DNA from: Zoogloeaceae bacterium
Lineage (GTDB): Bacteria > Pseudomonadota > Gammaproteobacteria > Burkholderiales > Rhodocyclaceae
Direction: 5' to 3'
Assembly: GCA_024235675.1 (NCBI GenBank)
Contig: JACKLZ010000003.1
Coordinates: forward strand, 434,001-498,000
DNA length: 64,000 bases
The notes below the pieces were generated by a model that saw only the letters and a list, made by a program, of their open reading frames with translations, searched no databases and was not told where the DNA came from. A program made the position numbers and the translations under genes. Shown here piece after piece: positions 8,533 to 16,658 of the stretch; the stretch's first letter is position 1, and every line of letters starts with the position of its first letter.

Positions 8533-9339
8533 TCAGGCGCGTCGCCGTGCTACACGGGCGACCAGGCCCAGACCCAGCAGCATCATGGCCCAGGTCTCGG
8601 GCTCGGGGACCGGGGCCGCGAGGTCGTAGAAATAGCGCGAAGTGCTCAGGATGTTGCTGCCGTTCATGCCGAATTGCGGGTCGCGGAAGTCCATCAGGCG
8701 AACTTCGACCGTGTAGTCGGCGGCGCTTTTTCCGTTCTCGAATAGCGTTGGCGATAGCTGGTAGCTGGTCATCGGCGGGAGATAGGGGCTGAGCGCTGCG
8801 AGGTCGGGCGCGTCAGGATCGTTCAACAGGCCAAGCGTCCGGTCCCACACCAGGACGCGCACACCTTCGATGGCCGGGCCGGTGGAGGGGAGTTCCCAGC
8901 TGAGCATGCTGCTCGTAGTGTCGAACTGCACGTTTTGAGCGAAATCCAGCACTTGGGCACCGGCGGTGCCTCGGGTCAGGGCCATGCTGATGTCGCCAGC
9001 GTTGTTGGCGATGATGGTCCACGGATCGCTGCTACCGATGTTGGTCGGCAGGATGCTGTAATACTCGTTGGGCGACACGTGCGAGCTCCACCAGTTCATC
9101 GGGAGCTCGATGCCGTTTTGCTCGATGCTGACTTGGGTGCCAAAACCGCTGTTGGGGGTTACGCCCGCACCAATGTAATGGACGACGCCTTCGGTGATGC
9201 CGAGGGTGTTGCCACTGCGGTTGTCCAGCCGGTCCATCACGAATTGAAAGCTGGGCGTGATGGCGAAAGCCGAGGCGCTGACGCTGGCGAGTAGGGCGCC
9301 GGCCAGTAGCGAATGGGTCAGTGTGCGCGTCGAAGACAT
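8533..9339 (-). CDS. PEP-CTERM sorting domain protein
   Basis: 268-aa exported protein. A signal peptide at residues 1-26 (ending SASAFA) is followed by a beta-rich domain without Cys. The C-terminus has the PEP-CTERM signature: VPEPETW, a hydrophobic helix (MMLLGLGLV), then ARVARRRA. Such proteins are sorted by exosortase (EpsH/XrtA) to the cell surface or exopolysaccharide matrix. No exosortase lies nearby, as is usual for scattered PEP-CTERM genes. The specific role of the domain is not recognised. Confidence 0.88.
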   Translation of the reverse strand: MSSTRTLTHSLLAGALLASVSASAFAITPSFQFVMDRLDNRSGNTLGITEGVVHYIGAGVTPNSGFGTQVSIEQNGIELPMNWWSSHVSPNEYYSILPTNIGSSDPWTIIANNAGDISMALTRGTAGAQVLDFAQNVQFDTTSSMLSWELPSTGPAIEGVRVLVWDRTLGLLNDPDAPDLAALSPYLPPMTSYQLSPTLFENGKSAADYTVEVRLMDFRDPQFGMNGSNILSTSRYFYDLAAPVPEPETWAMMLLGLGLVARVARRRA

Positions 9340-9515
9340 GTCGAAGTCCTGTCATTAAGAGAAGTTCGGTCGGGATTCTGACATGGAAAATGGGTATCCG
9401 TTATGGAATATTCATCAACCCTGTGAGGATTTTGTGAGGCGCCTGCGGGTTGTGCGCCAAGCATGAACGGCTCAGCCGCGGATGCGAGTGCGCTCTTTGG
9501 CCGGCGTGTCGCGCA

Positions 9516-9521
9516 GCTAGG
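9516..9521. repeat. Left target-site duplication of the IS481-family element
   Basis: GCTAGG immediately precedes the TGTG end of the element. The same hexamer follows the other end at 10548-10553. It fits the NCTAGN target known for IS481. Confidence 0.9.
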
Positions 9522-10464
9522 TGTGTAAACCCACTAGGTTGTTCGCATTCGGTAGCCGGCTGATCGGCGGTAGATATTTCAAGCTGGCGTGTGGCCGGTG
9601 CCAGTTGTACTGATGCAACCAGATCGGCAAGTGGGCGGCACGCTGCTGCGAGGATTCGTAGGAGCGGGCGTAGGCCCATTCGCGCAGGGCTGTCTGGATG
9701 AAGCGTTCGGCTTTCCCGTTGGTCCGTGGCGTGTATGGCTTGGTGCGCATGTGCCTGAGCCGAAGGCGTCGGCATAAGCGCTTGAACTTTCGGGACTTGT
9801 AGCATGCACCGTTGTCGGTCAGTACGCGCTGGAAACGGATGCCAAGGCTGGCGTAATAGCGCACTGTTCGAAGCAGCGCGATGCAGGCGCTGCGGCCGCT
9901 CTCGTCAGGGCAGATGGTGCTGAAAGCGATACGCGAATGATCATCGATCGCCACATGAACGTACTCCCAACCGGCCCCGGGTGAGTCTTGCCGACGATCG
10001 CCAGTTACCCGGTGCCCGGGGCGACGAAAACGCCCGAGTTTCTTGATGTCCAGGTGCAACATGCCGCCAGGGGCCGGGTACTCATAGCGCCGCACCGGCT
10101 TGGCCGGCTCAAGGTTCGCCAGGCGGTGGAGCCCTGCGCGGCACAGGATACGCCCCACCGTGCTGCGCCCGACGCCCAGATCCTGACTAATTTGGTGGTA
10201 TGGCTGTCGACTCTTGCGTCGTTCGATGATCATCCGCTGGCGTTCGCCACTCAGCGCATGCGGGCAGCGATGTGGGCGTGAAGAGCGGTTGTGCAAACCA
10301 CCCGGCCCTTCTTCTCGATAGCGCTTGAGCCACTTGTAAGCCGTGCGGGTGCTGACCCCCGCAGCCTGTGCCGCCTCTTCCACGCGCAGACCATGTTCGA
10401 CGACGCGCCTCACAAGAAGCGCTCGACCATGGACGGTTAATCGGGCATTTTTATGTGTGTTCAT
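9517..10464 (-). CDS. IS481-family transposase
   Basis: 315-aa DDE transposase. The N-terminal helix-turn-helix (VVEHGLRVEEAAQAAGVSTRTAYKWLKRY) recognises the ends. The catalytic core has Asp in VAIDDHSR, Asp in VLTDNGACY and Glu in NGKAERFIQ, with the rve/IS481 spacing. The ATG at 10464 is preferred over 10530, which would lie at the inverted repeat. The stop codon TAG (9519-9517) lies in the duplicated target, outside the element, so the insertion site supplies the stop. The frame is intact and likely functional. Confidence 0.93.
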   Translation of the reverse strand: MNTHKNARLTVHGRALLVRRVVEHGLRVEEAAQAAGVSTRTAYKWLKRYREEGPGGLHNRSSRPHRCPHALSGERQRMIIERRKSRQPYHQISQDLGVGRSTVGRILCRAGLHRLANLEPAKPVRRYEYPAPGGMLHLDIKKLGRFRRPGHRVTGDRRQDSPGAGWEYVHVAIDDHSRIAFSTICPDESGRSACIALLRTVRYYASLGIRFQRVLTDNGACYKSRKFKRLCRRLRLRHMRTKPYTPRTNGKAERFIQTALREWAYARSYESSQQRAAHLPIWLHQYNWHRPHASLKYLPPISRLPNANNLVGLHT

Positions 10465-10547
10465 TCGGGAACCTCGGAGGACTGGTTTGGTTGGCGCCTC
10501 CAATCTGACGGGTACGTCCCGAATGAACAACCTACAGAGAGATCACA
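9522..10547 (-). mobile_element. Complete IS481-family insertion sequence (1,026 bp)
   Basis: The ends begin TGTG and finish CACA. The terminal inverted repeats share TGTG, then TAGGTTGTTC at positions 14-23, then ATTCGG offset by two bases. The element is flanked by the direct repeat GCTAGG (9516-9521 and 10548-10553), proving insertion by transposition with a 6-bp duplication. It carries one transposase gene and sits between the PEP-CTERM gene and the AEC transporter gene without visibly breaking a gene. Confidence 0.93.
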
Positions 10548-10553
10548 GCTAGG
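10548..10553. repeat. Right target-site duplication of the IS481-family element
   Basis: GCTAGG directly after the CACA end, identical to 9516-9521. Confidence 0.9.
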
Positions 10554-10612
10554 CGGTCTGGCGCCACAGTTCGCCGGTTAGAATCGACACTTCTGTTCCT
10601 CGGCAAAAATCC

Positions 10613-11488
10613 ATGCTCATCCGCATCATCGCCATTCTGTTCCCGCTGTTTGCCATCGTGGCTGTCGGCTTTGTGGTCGGTCGTCGGGCGCGGCCGGATC
10701 TGTCGCATGCCAACAAGCTGAACATGGATGTGTTTGTGCCGGCGCTGGTGTTTGCGGCGCTGGCGAGCAAGCCCTTCCGGCCGGAGAACGACATTCCGCT
10801 CTTGCTCGCCACCTTGGTGATCGTGGTCGGATCGGGGCTGGCTGCCTGGGCGCTCGCGCGGGCGACGGGGATTCAGCCCAAGACCCTGGTGCCGCCGATG
10901 ATGTTCAACAATTGCGGCAACCTCGGTTTGCCGCTGGCGGTGCTGGCCTTTGGTGAAGACGCGCTGGCGCCGTCGGTGGTGATGTTCATGGCGTCGAATC
11001 TGCTGCATTTCTCCTTCGGTGCCTGGCTGCTGGACCACAATGTGCGGCTGATGACGATCTGGAAGGTGCCGTCGGTGCTGGCGACCTTTGCCGGGCTGGC
11101 GGTGGGGATGAGTGGCGTGGTGGTATGGGAGCCTTTGCTGCAGTCGATCCGGATGCTGGGCGAGATCTCGATTCCGCTGATGCTGTTCGGGCTGGGCGTG
11201 CGCATGAGCGACTCGCGGATCACGTCGATCAAGCTGGGGGTGGCCGGCGCGGTCGCGCGGCCGCTGATCGGTATGGCCATTGCGGCCGCCTTGCTGGCGG
11301 TGATGGATTTTCCGCCGCAGCAGCAGGCGCTGCTGCTGATCTTTGGCGCCCTGCCTCCCGCCGTGCTGAATTACATCTTTGCCGAGCGCTATCATCAGGA
11401 GCCCGAGAAGGTGGCGTCGATGGTGCTGATCGGTAACATGGCGGCGGTGTTTTTTTTACCGATCGCCCTGGCCTTTGTTTTACCTTGA
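10613..11488 (+). CDS. AEC family (auxin efflux carrier-like) transporter
   Basis: 291-aa integral membrane protein with about ten hydrophobic helices. The broken-helix motif NNCGNLGLPLAVLAFG in the middle is typical of AEC permeases (PF03547). Relatives export or import organic acids such as malate or malonate; substrate is not predictable here. The C-terminus PIALAFVLP is hydrophobic as in the family. The gene is followed after 18 bases by the alaX-like gene, suggesting co-transcription without obvious functional link. Confidence 0.85.
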   Translation: MLIRIIAILFPLFAIVAVGFVVGRRARPDLSHANKLNMDVFVPALVFAALASKPFRPENDIPLLLATLVIVVGSGLAAWALARATGIQPKTLVPPMMFNNCGNLGLPLAVLAFGEDALAPSVVMFMASNLLHFSFGAWLLDHNVRLMTIWKVPSVLATFAGLAVGMSGVVVWEPLLQSIRMLGEISIPLMLFGLGVRMSDSRITSIKLGVAGAVARPLIGMAIAAALLAVMDFPPQQQALLLIFGALPPAVLNYIFAERYHQEPEKVASMVLIGNMAAVFFLPIALAFVLP

Positions 11489-11506
11489 TTGACTGAGAGG
11501 ACGCAG

Positions 11507-12214
11507 ATGACCGAGCTGGTGTTTCGTGATGATGCTTATGCGCGCGAGTGCGATGCCGTGGTTGTGTCGGCCGCGCTGGGCCGGGTTGTGCTCGACCGCA
11601 GTGTGTTTTACCCCACTGGTGGCGGTCAGCCGGGCGACACGGGCGTGCTGGTGCAGGCCGGCGGGACGGTGATTCCGGTGCTGGGCACCGTCAAGGGCGA
11701 GGACGACACGATTGTTCACCTGGTCGATGAGGCGGCGAACCTGCCGGCCGTCGGCACGCATGTCACCGCCCGCATCGACTGGGACCGGCGCCATCGGATC
11801 ATGCGTTTTCACACCGCCTTGCATCTGCTGTGCGCGGTGGTGGCCGCGCCGGTGACGGGCGGCCGGATGAGTGAAGACAAGGCGCATCTGGATTTCGATA
11901 TCGACATGGACAAGCTCGTCGCCGAAGACATCGAGTCTCGCCTGAATGCCTTGGTGTCAGCGGATAGTGCGGTGGCGTGCGGTGCGATTTCCGACGCCGA
12001 GCTCGACGCCAATCCGGGCCTGGTCAAAACCATGTCGGTGCAGCCGCCGCGCGGCCAGGGCAGCGTGCGGACCATTGAAATTCCGGGCGTGGATCTGCAG
12101 CCCTGTGGCGGCACGCATGTGCAGCAGACCGCCGAAATCGGCGCGCTCAAGGTGATCAAGATCCGCAGCGAGGGCAAGCGCAATCGGCGGGTGACCATCG
12201 CGTTTGCGGAGTGA
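11507..12214 (+). CDS. alaX: Alanyl-tRNA editing protein (AlaX family)
   Basis: 235-aa free-standing editing domain that hydrolyses Ser- or Gly-mischarged tRNA-Ala. The zinc ligands are visible: H102-x3-H106 (HTALH) and C200-x3-H204 (CGGTH). The N-terminal FYPTGGGQPGDTG motif is the AlaRS-editing beta-barrel signature, making this an AlaX-II/M type. The ATG at 11507 has GAGAGG seven bases upstream. The synthetase domain of AlaRS is absent, so this is not a truncated alaS. Confidence 0.92.
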   Translation: MTELVFRDDAYARECDAVVVSAALGRVVLDRSVFYPTGGGQPGDTGVLVQAGGTVIPVLGTVKGEDDTIVHLVDEAANLPAVGTHVTARIDWDRRHRIMRFHTALHLLCAVVAAPVTGGRMSEDKAHLDFDIDMDKLVAEDIESRLNALVSADSAVACGAISDAELDANPGLVKTMSVQPPRGQGSVRTIEIPGVDLQPCGGTHVQQTAEIGALKVIKIRSEGKRNRRVTIAFAE

Positions 12215-12337
12215 TCACGCCGCGCGTGTGACCATGTTTTACTTCCTCGCCTTGTGATGGTCGCGGCGAGCGGGGATAGTGAATTGTCCGGGCCGGTGTA
12301 TTGGCTCGACGTTTTTGCTATTTCCAAGGAGCTCCGC

Positions 12338-12541
12338 ATGAGTGTTGCACGCGTTACAGAGGTGATTTCCGAGTCGAAGAAGAGCTTTGACGATGCCATG
12401 AAGTCGGGCATTGCACGGGCGAACAAGACGCTGAAAAACGTCAGCGGCGCCTGGATTCAGGATCAGAAACTGGTGATCGAAAAGGGCAAGATCAAAGCCT
12501 ATCGCGTGACCATGAAAGTCACCTTCGTGCTGGCCGACTAA
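12338..12541 (+). CDS. Dodecin family flavin-binding protein
   Basis: 67-aa protein with the dodecin pattern: VTEVISESKKSFDDAMKSGIARANKTLKNV, then a Trp-containing strand (GAWIQDQ) and a C-terminal strand (YRVTMKVTFVL). Dodecins assemble as dodecamers that store riboflavin, FAD or CoA. The Trp in GAWIQ is the residue that stacks on the flavin. The start has AAGGA seven bases upstream. It is monocistronic with its own terminator. Confidence 0.9.
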   Translation: MSVARVTEVISESKKSFDDAMKSGIARANKTLKNVSGAWIQDQKLVIEKGKIKAYRVTMKVTFVLAD

Positions 12542-12563
12542 GCCTCGGCGGGCACGTAAAAAG

Positions 12564-12595
12564 AAACGGCCGGCGGCGATTGCCCCGGCCGTTTT
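12564..12595. terminator. Bidirectional terminator between dodecin gene and gor
   Basis: AAACGGCCGG pairs with CCGGCCGTTT. The hairpin has an A run on one side and a T run on the other, so it can serve both the dodecin gene and the convergent glutathione reductase gene. Confidence 0.8.
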
Positions 12596-12612
12596 CTATT
12601 GTGTTGGCGTGA

Positions 12613-13971
12613 TTACGCCGCGCGTGGCGTACGCAGCAGTACCAGCTCTTCAGCGCTGGTCGGGTGCACCGCCAGGGTGCGGTCGAGGTCGGCCTTGGTC
12701 GCGCCCATGGTGATGGCGATGGCCAGGGCCTGGATGATTTCGCCCGAGTCGGCGCCGATCAGGTGCGCGCCGAGGACCTTGTCGGTGCCGGCATCGACGA
12801 TCACCTTCATATAGGCGCGCTCGTCGCGTCCGGCCAGGGTGTGTTTCATCGGGCGGAAGTCGGCCTCGAACACGGTCACGCGGTGGCCGGCGGCGATGGC
12901 GTCGGGCTCTGACAGACCGATGGTGCCGATCGACGGCTGGCTGAACACGGCCGTGGCGATGAGGCGGTGGTCGACCACGCGCGGCGTGTTGCCAAACACC
13001 GTGTCAGCGAAGGCGCGGCCTTCGGCGATGGCCACCGGCGTGAGGGCGGCGCGGTCGGTGACGTCCCCGACCGCGTAGATGGAATCGACGGTGGTGCGTG
13101 AATCGGCGCTGACGCGGATCGCACCGCTTTTGGCGTCGACCTCGACGCCCACGTCGGCCAGGCCGAGGCCGTCGGTGTTGGGGCGGCGGCCGAGGGCCGA
13201 GAGCACCACATCGGCTTCAATCACCTGACCATCCTTGGCTGTGCAGCGGAAGCCGTTGGCCGAGCGCTCCAGCTTGATGGGTGCGAAGCCGGGCCGCAGG
13301 GCGACGCCGCGATCGGCCATGGCGGTGGCCAGCCGGCTGCGGATGTCGTCATCGAAGCCGCGTAGCGGCAGGTCGGCGCGGTAGGCCAGGCTGACCTCGC
13401 TGCCAAAGCCGGCAAAAATGCCGGCGAATTCGACCGCAATATAGCCGGCGCCCAGCACCACCAGGCGGCGCGGCAGCGCGGTGAGATCGAGCAGCTCGTT
13501 GGAGCTGATGGCCAACTCCAGGCCTTCGATGGGCGGATGGCTGGGGGTGCCGCCGGTGGCGATCAGGATGTGGCCAGCGCTAAGTCGGCGGCCGCCTACC
13601 TCGACGGTGTGTGCGTCGACAACGCGGGCCTGGCCTTCGAGCAGGGTGACCTTCGCGTCGGCGAGCATCTTGCGGTAGATGGTCTCGAGCCGGGCGGTCT
13701 CGCGGTCTTTGGCGGCGGTCAGTGCGGCGAGGTCGAAGCTGGGGGGGACGATCTCCCAGCCAAAACCGGGGGCGTCGGCAAAGGCGTCGGCAAACTGCGA
13801 GGCGTACATCAGCAGTTTTTTCGGCACACAACCGCGGATCACGCAGGTGCCGCCGACGCGGTCGCCCTCGCAGATGGCAACGCGCGCGCCATGGACGGCC
13901 GCGCGGCGGCTGGCGGCGACGCCGCCGGAGCCCGCACCGATGGTGATGAGGTCAAAATCGTAGTCCGACAT
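12613..13971 (-). CDS. gor: Glutathione-disulfide reductase
   Basis: 452-aa flavoprotein that reduces GSSG with NADPH. The FAD motif GAGSGGVAASRRA is at 12-24. The redox-active disulfide is C43-x4-C48 in GGTCVIRGCVPKK, the glutathione-reductase-specific form. The NADPH domain has GAGYIAVEFAGIFAGFG. The second FAD motif is YAVGDVTDRAALTPVA. The C-terminal catalytic His is in VHPTSAEELV. The length matches GR (~450). Dihydrolipoamide dehydrogenase is excluded by the disulfide context. Confidence 0.95.
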   Translation of the reverse strand: MSDYDFDLITIGAGSGGVAASRRAAVHGARVAICEGDRVGGTCVIRGCVPKKLLMYASQFADAFADAPGFGWEIVPPSFDLAALTAAKDRETARLETIYRKMLADAKVTLLEGQARVVDAHTVEVGGRRLSAGHILIATGGTPSHPPIEGLELAISSNELLDLTALPRRLVVLGAGYIAVEFAGIFAGFGSEVSLAYRADLPLRGFDDDIRSRLATAMADRGVALRPGFAPIKLERSANGFRCTAKDGQVIEADVVLSALGRRPNTDGLGLADVGVEVDAKSGAIRVSADSRTTVDSIYAVGDVTDRAALTPVAIAEGRAFADTVFGNTPRVVDHRLIATAVFSQPSIGTIGLSEPDAIAAGHRVTVFEADFRPMKHTLAGRDERAYMKVIVDAGTDKVLGAHLIGADSGEIIQALAIAITMGATKADLDRTLAVHPTSAEELVLLRTPRAA

Positions 13972-14043
13972 GCTGCTCCCCGCGCTGATTGCTCTGTCGA
14001 GGAGTGTAGCAGTCGGCCGGAAAACAGGTCTTGGCGCGCTGCC

Positions 14044-14865
14044 TTAGCGCGGGATCAGCGACTGCCCTGCGAGGTCGAAGGCATACACGGTGGTGCGGCC
14101 GTGGCGCTTGACCACGGCGGCGCCGAGGCCACCCATGCGGCGACGCTCGCCATTGGGTTTGCCTTTCTTGTAGTAGCGGGTCAGGCCCAGGCGCAGCACG
14201 GTCTGGGTGGTGTAGGCCGCGTCGCGGTAAAAAGTGACGCGGGTGCCGTTCTCGATGCTGCTGTGCACCTCGCGACGGATGCGGAGCATGCGGATGTCGT
14301 AGAGCAGGCGCGAGCTCGAGGCGCTGGCCTGGCTGACGACGTGCCCCGCATGGAGGCGCCGCCACGCATCGGGGCTGTTGACATAGGTGTAGCCCGATTT
14401 ACTGCCCTTCTGACCCTTGGTGTGGCCGATCAGCCGGAAGCCGACGCCGATGTCGCCGAAGCCGGCGATCAGGTCGTCGGTGTCGAAGGCGTCAAGCGGA
14501 AAGTCTTTGCCGGGCTGGATGTTGCCGCGGCCGCCGGCCTGGCGGACCAGTCGCGCGCCGATGCGCTCGCGCAGACGCTGCTGGGCGATGGTGGCGTCGG
14601 GGCCGGTGGGCTGTTGTTCGAGGAAGGCGATCAGCTCCGGGATGCTGGCGTCGATCGCGAGCTCTTCTTCGTCCGTCGTGGCCGCGGGTTCAGCGGCAGA
14701 GGCGGCCGGGGCCGGCGCGGGCATTACGGCCGGGGTGCTTGTCGTCGGGGCGCCGGCCGGCGGCAACGGTGGCGAGGGGCGGGTTTCGACGCGGCCTGTG
14801 GCGCAGCCGACGAGCGACAGGCTGATCAGGGCGATCAAGGCGAGGGGCAGGGCGCGCGGATGCAT
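14044..14865 (-). CDS. Lipoprotein of unknown function
   Basis: 273-aa predicted lipoprotein. A signal peptide ends in the lipobox LVGC with Cys21. A low-complexity Pro/Ala/Thr linker (~28-65) follows. The globular C-terminal part (~70-273) has many Arg and Tyr residues and no recognised motif (QPGKDFPLDAFDTDDLIAG; RLRRIR-like basic runs). No operon partner: gor is downstream on the same strand 72 bases away, and the next gene is divergent. Confidence 0.7.
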   Translation of the reverse strand: MHPRALPLALIALISLSLVGCATGRVETRPSPPLPPAGAPTTSTPAVMPAPAPAASAAEPAATTDEEELAIDASIPELIAFLEQQPTGPDATIAQQRLRERIGARLVRQAGGRGNIQPGKDFPLDAFDTDDLIAGFGDIGVGFRLIGHTKGQKGSKSGYTYVNSPDAWRRLHAGHVVSQASASSSRLLYDIRMLRIRREVHSSIENGTRVTFYRDAAYTTQTVLRLGLTRYYKKGKPNGERRRMGGLGAAVVKRHGRTTVYAFDLAGQSLIPR

Positions 14866-14991
14866 GGCGTGCGGACTCGTTCAAATGGGTATGGCCGGAG
14901 TCTAGCAGGCCGGGCGCGCGCTGTCGGCCCCGATGCCAAGCGTGTTGCGATCGTTTACGCTTCGGCGTTCTCCTCACATTGAGACACTGCC

Positions 14992-15405
14992 ATGCCGACG
15001 ATTGCTCCCGCCGCTGATCAGGAATCCAACCCGCGTGTGAAAGCGGTGTTTGATGACATTCGCGCCACCCGCCAGACCGATTTCATCAACAACATGTGGC
15101 GCTACCTGGCCTTCGACGCCACGCTGCTTGAGCAGACCTGGGCGGAAGTGAAGGCGGTGATGGCCGCGCCGTCGGAGATTGATCCGCTGACCAAGGAGAT
15201 GCTCTACATCGCGGTGTCGATCGCCAACAACTGCGGCTATTGCGTGCATTCGCACACCGCAGCGGCGCGCGCCAAGGGCATGGGCGAGGGGCAGTATGCC
15301 GAGCTGCTGAAGATTGTTGCGCTGGCCGCCAAGACCAATCATCTGGCCACCGCCTTGCAGGTGCCGGTCGACACGTGTTTCGACGCCGGGGTGTCGGGTG
15401 ATTGA
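14992..15405 (+). CDS. Carboxymuconolactone decarboxylase/AhpD-family protein
   Basis: 137-aa all-helical protein with the AhpD-type redox motif C81-G-Y-C84 followed by H88 (NNCGYCVHSHTAAARA). Members are peroxidase partners or gamma-carboxymuconolactone decarboxylases; the CxxC and downstream His argue for a thiol-redox role. The TSUP permease gene overlaps its stop by eight bases, so they are translationally coupled. Confidence 0.88.
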   Translation: MPTIAPAADQESNPRVKAVFDDIRATRQTDFINNMWRYLAFDATLLEQTWAEVKAVMAAPSEIDPLTKEMLYIAVSIANNCGYCVHSHTAAARAKGMGEGQYAELLKIVALAAKTNHLATALQVPVDTCFDAGVSGD

Positions 15406-16156
15406 TCTGTCCGTCGCCTGGATGCTCGGGCTGACCATTGCCGCTTTTGCCGCCGGCTTCATCAGCTCGATCGCCGGCGCCGGTGGCATGATCGTGCTGC
15501 CTTGCCTGTTGTGGGCGGGCGTGCCGCCGGTGCAGGCGCTGGCCACCAACAAGTGCCAGAGCGTGTTTGGCACCTTGTCGTCCACGCTCAATTTTCTGCG
15601 TAAAGGTCACCTGCAGTTACGGTCGCTGCGTTGGGCGCTGCTCTACGCTTTGGTTGGCGCGGCCATCGGCACACTGTGGGTGCAGCGGGTGGATGCGGCG
15701 GTGCTTGAGACCGTGCTGCCTTACGTGCTGATCGTCTTGGCGGGCTACTTTGCGCTGTCCCCCCGCATTGCCGATGAAGATGCGCCACCGCGCATGCCGC
15801 CGGCGGTATTCGATCCGCTCGTGGGCGGCGGTCTTGGTTTGTACGGCGGCGCCTTCGGACCGGGCATGGGCTCCTTCGCGGCTGCTGCGTTTGCGGGCCT
15901 TCGCGGCTTCAATATGCGCAAGGCCACGGCTTCGACCAAGCCGCTGGTGCTGGTCGCCAATGTGAGTTCGCTGGTGATTTTCATCGCCGGCGGTCATGTG
16001 GTGTGGGCGCTGGCACTGAGCATGGCGGCGGCACAGTTTGTTGGTGCCCGGCTGGGCTCGAATCTGGTGATCTCCCGCGGGGCGGCGCTGGTGCGACCGG
16101 TGATTGTCGTCACCACGGTGGCGATTGCGCTTCGCTTGATCATGAAGAACGTCTAA
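15398..16156 (+). CDS. TSUP (TauE/SafE) family permease
   Basis: 252-aa membrane protein with about seven to eight helices and the family's paired motifs (SSIAGAGGMIVLPCLLWAGV near the N-terminus; FGPGMGSFAAAAF in the second half). TSUP proteins move sulfite, sulfoacetate or related anions. The GTG at 15398 is chosen since translation can couple to the preceding gene and the hydrophobic N-terminus begins there. The nearest sulfur genes are 20 kb away, so the substrate is open. Confidence 0.85.
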   Translation: MIDLSVAWMLGLTIAAFAAGFISSIAGAGGMIVLPCLLWAGVPPVQALATNKCQSVFGTLSSTLNFLRKGHLQLRSLRWALLYALVGAAIGTLWVQRVDAAVLETVLPYVLIVLAGYFALSPRIADEDAPPRMPPAVFDPLVGGGLGLYGGAFGPGMGSFAAAAFAGLRGFNMRKATASTKPLVLVANVSSLVIFIAGGHVVWALALSMAAAQFVGARLGSNLVISRGAALVRPVIVVTTVAIALRLIMKNV

Positions 16157-16583
16157 AGCGCTGCGAGCGTACTGTCACGTCAGTCTTTCTCGACGGCGGC
16201 GTGCGGCGATTTCCGGGCCACGGTTTGGCAGATTTTTCGGTTTTACAATCTATCACTTTCTGGTGGTTTGCAAAAATTCCGCCTGAAAAATCACTATTAA
16301 AACAATTGGTTGGGCGTGGTTTCTCGCTCAAGAACCCATGTCTTTCGAGTGGCTCGCGTCATGACTGTCCGCTTGTAGAACACACGCGACACGATTGTTT
16401 GCAAATCTCTTATATCCCTATGTTTTTTTTGAATTTTCAGGTATTCGAGCGGGTGCTGATCGGTGATTTTTTTGGTGGGGACTGTCTCACGAATAGCACA
16501 CTTTGCGCTGCGTTATGATTTCTGGGCATTGCAAATAATCTATTTGTTCAGTAAAAACAATGTGTTGAATCGTGCTTTTTCCG
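16157..16583. other. AT-rich intergenic region before the glycine-rich operon
   Basis: A low-GC stretch between the TSUP gene and the glycine-rich cluster, clearly more AT-rich than its surroundings. No convincing coding frame: the longest open frame (16003-16518) runs out of the TSUP gene. TTGCAAA-like heptamers recur near 16266, 16398 and 16529, and T-runs are frequent. This is plausible upstream activating DNA for the sigma-54 element at 16584. Confidence 0.5.
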
Positions 16584-16602
16584 TTGGCCCAAAATGTGCT
16601 TT
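16584..16602 (+). promoter_or_regulatory. Candidate sigma-54 (-24/-12) promoter of the glycine-rich operon
   Basis: TTGGCCCAAAATGTGCTT has the invariant GG (16586-16587) and GC (16598-16599) separated by exactly ten bases. TGGC matches the -24 core; TGTGCT is a weaker -12 match. It lies ~60 bases before the ATG at 16659, predicting a start near 16611. The neighbouring cluster encodes a GAFTGA-bearing activator. Confidence 0.5.
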
Positions 16603-16658
16603 CTCTGTTCGTGGAGGCCGGCCTGTTGCCGGCGTCATTCAGACAAGGGAGACACGTG

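Noticed and set aside
9463..9521. Short ORF (ATG 9463) that would be rejoined across the IS481 insertion site
   Set aside because: Removing the element gives only ~28 codons ending soon after the site, without a ribosome site; no evidence of an interrupted gene.
13537..14982. 481-codon plus-strand frame across gor and the lipoprotein gene
   Set aside because: It runs antisense to two supported genes and bridges their intergenic gap; no motif.
16226..16245. TGGCAG near 16226 as a sigma-54 promoter
   Set aside because: The GG is followed ten bases later by GG, not GC, so the -12 element is missing.
16003..16518. 171-codon frame running from inside the TSUP gene into the AT-rich gap
   Set aside because: It starts within a well-supported gene in another frame and its downstream half has no conserved feature or ribosome site.
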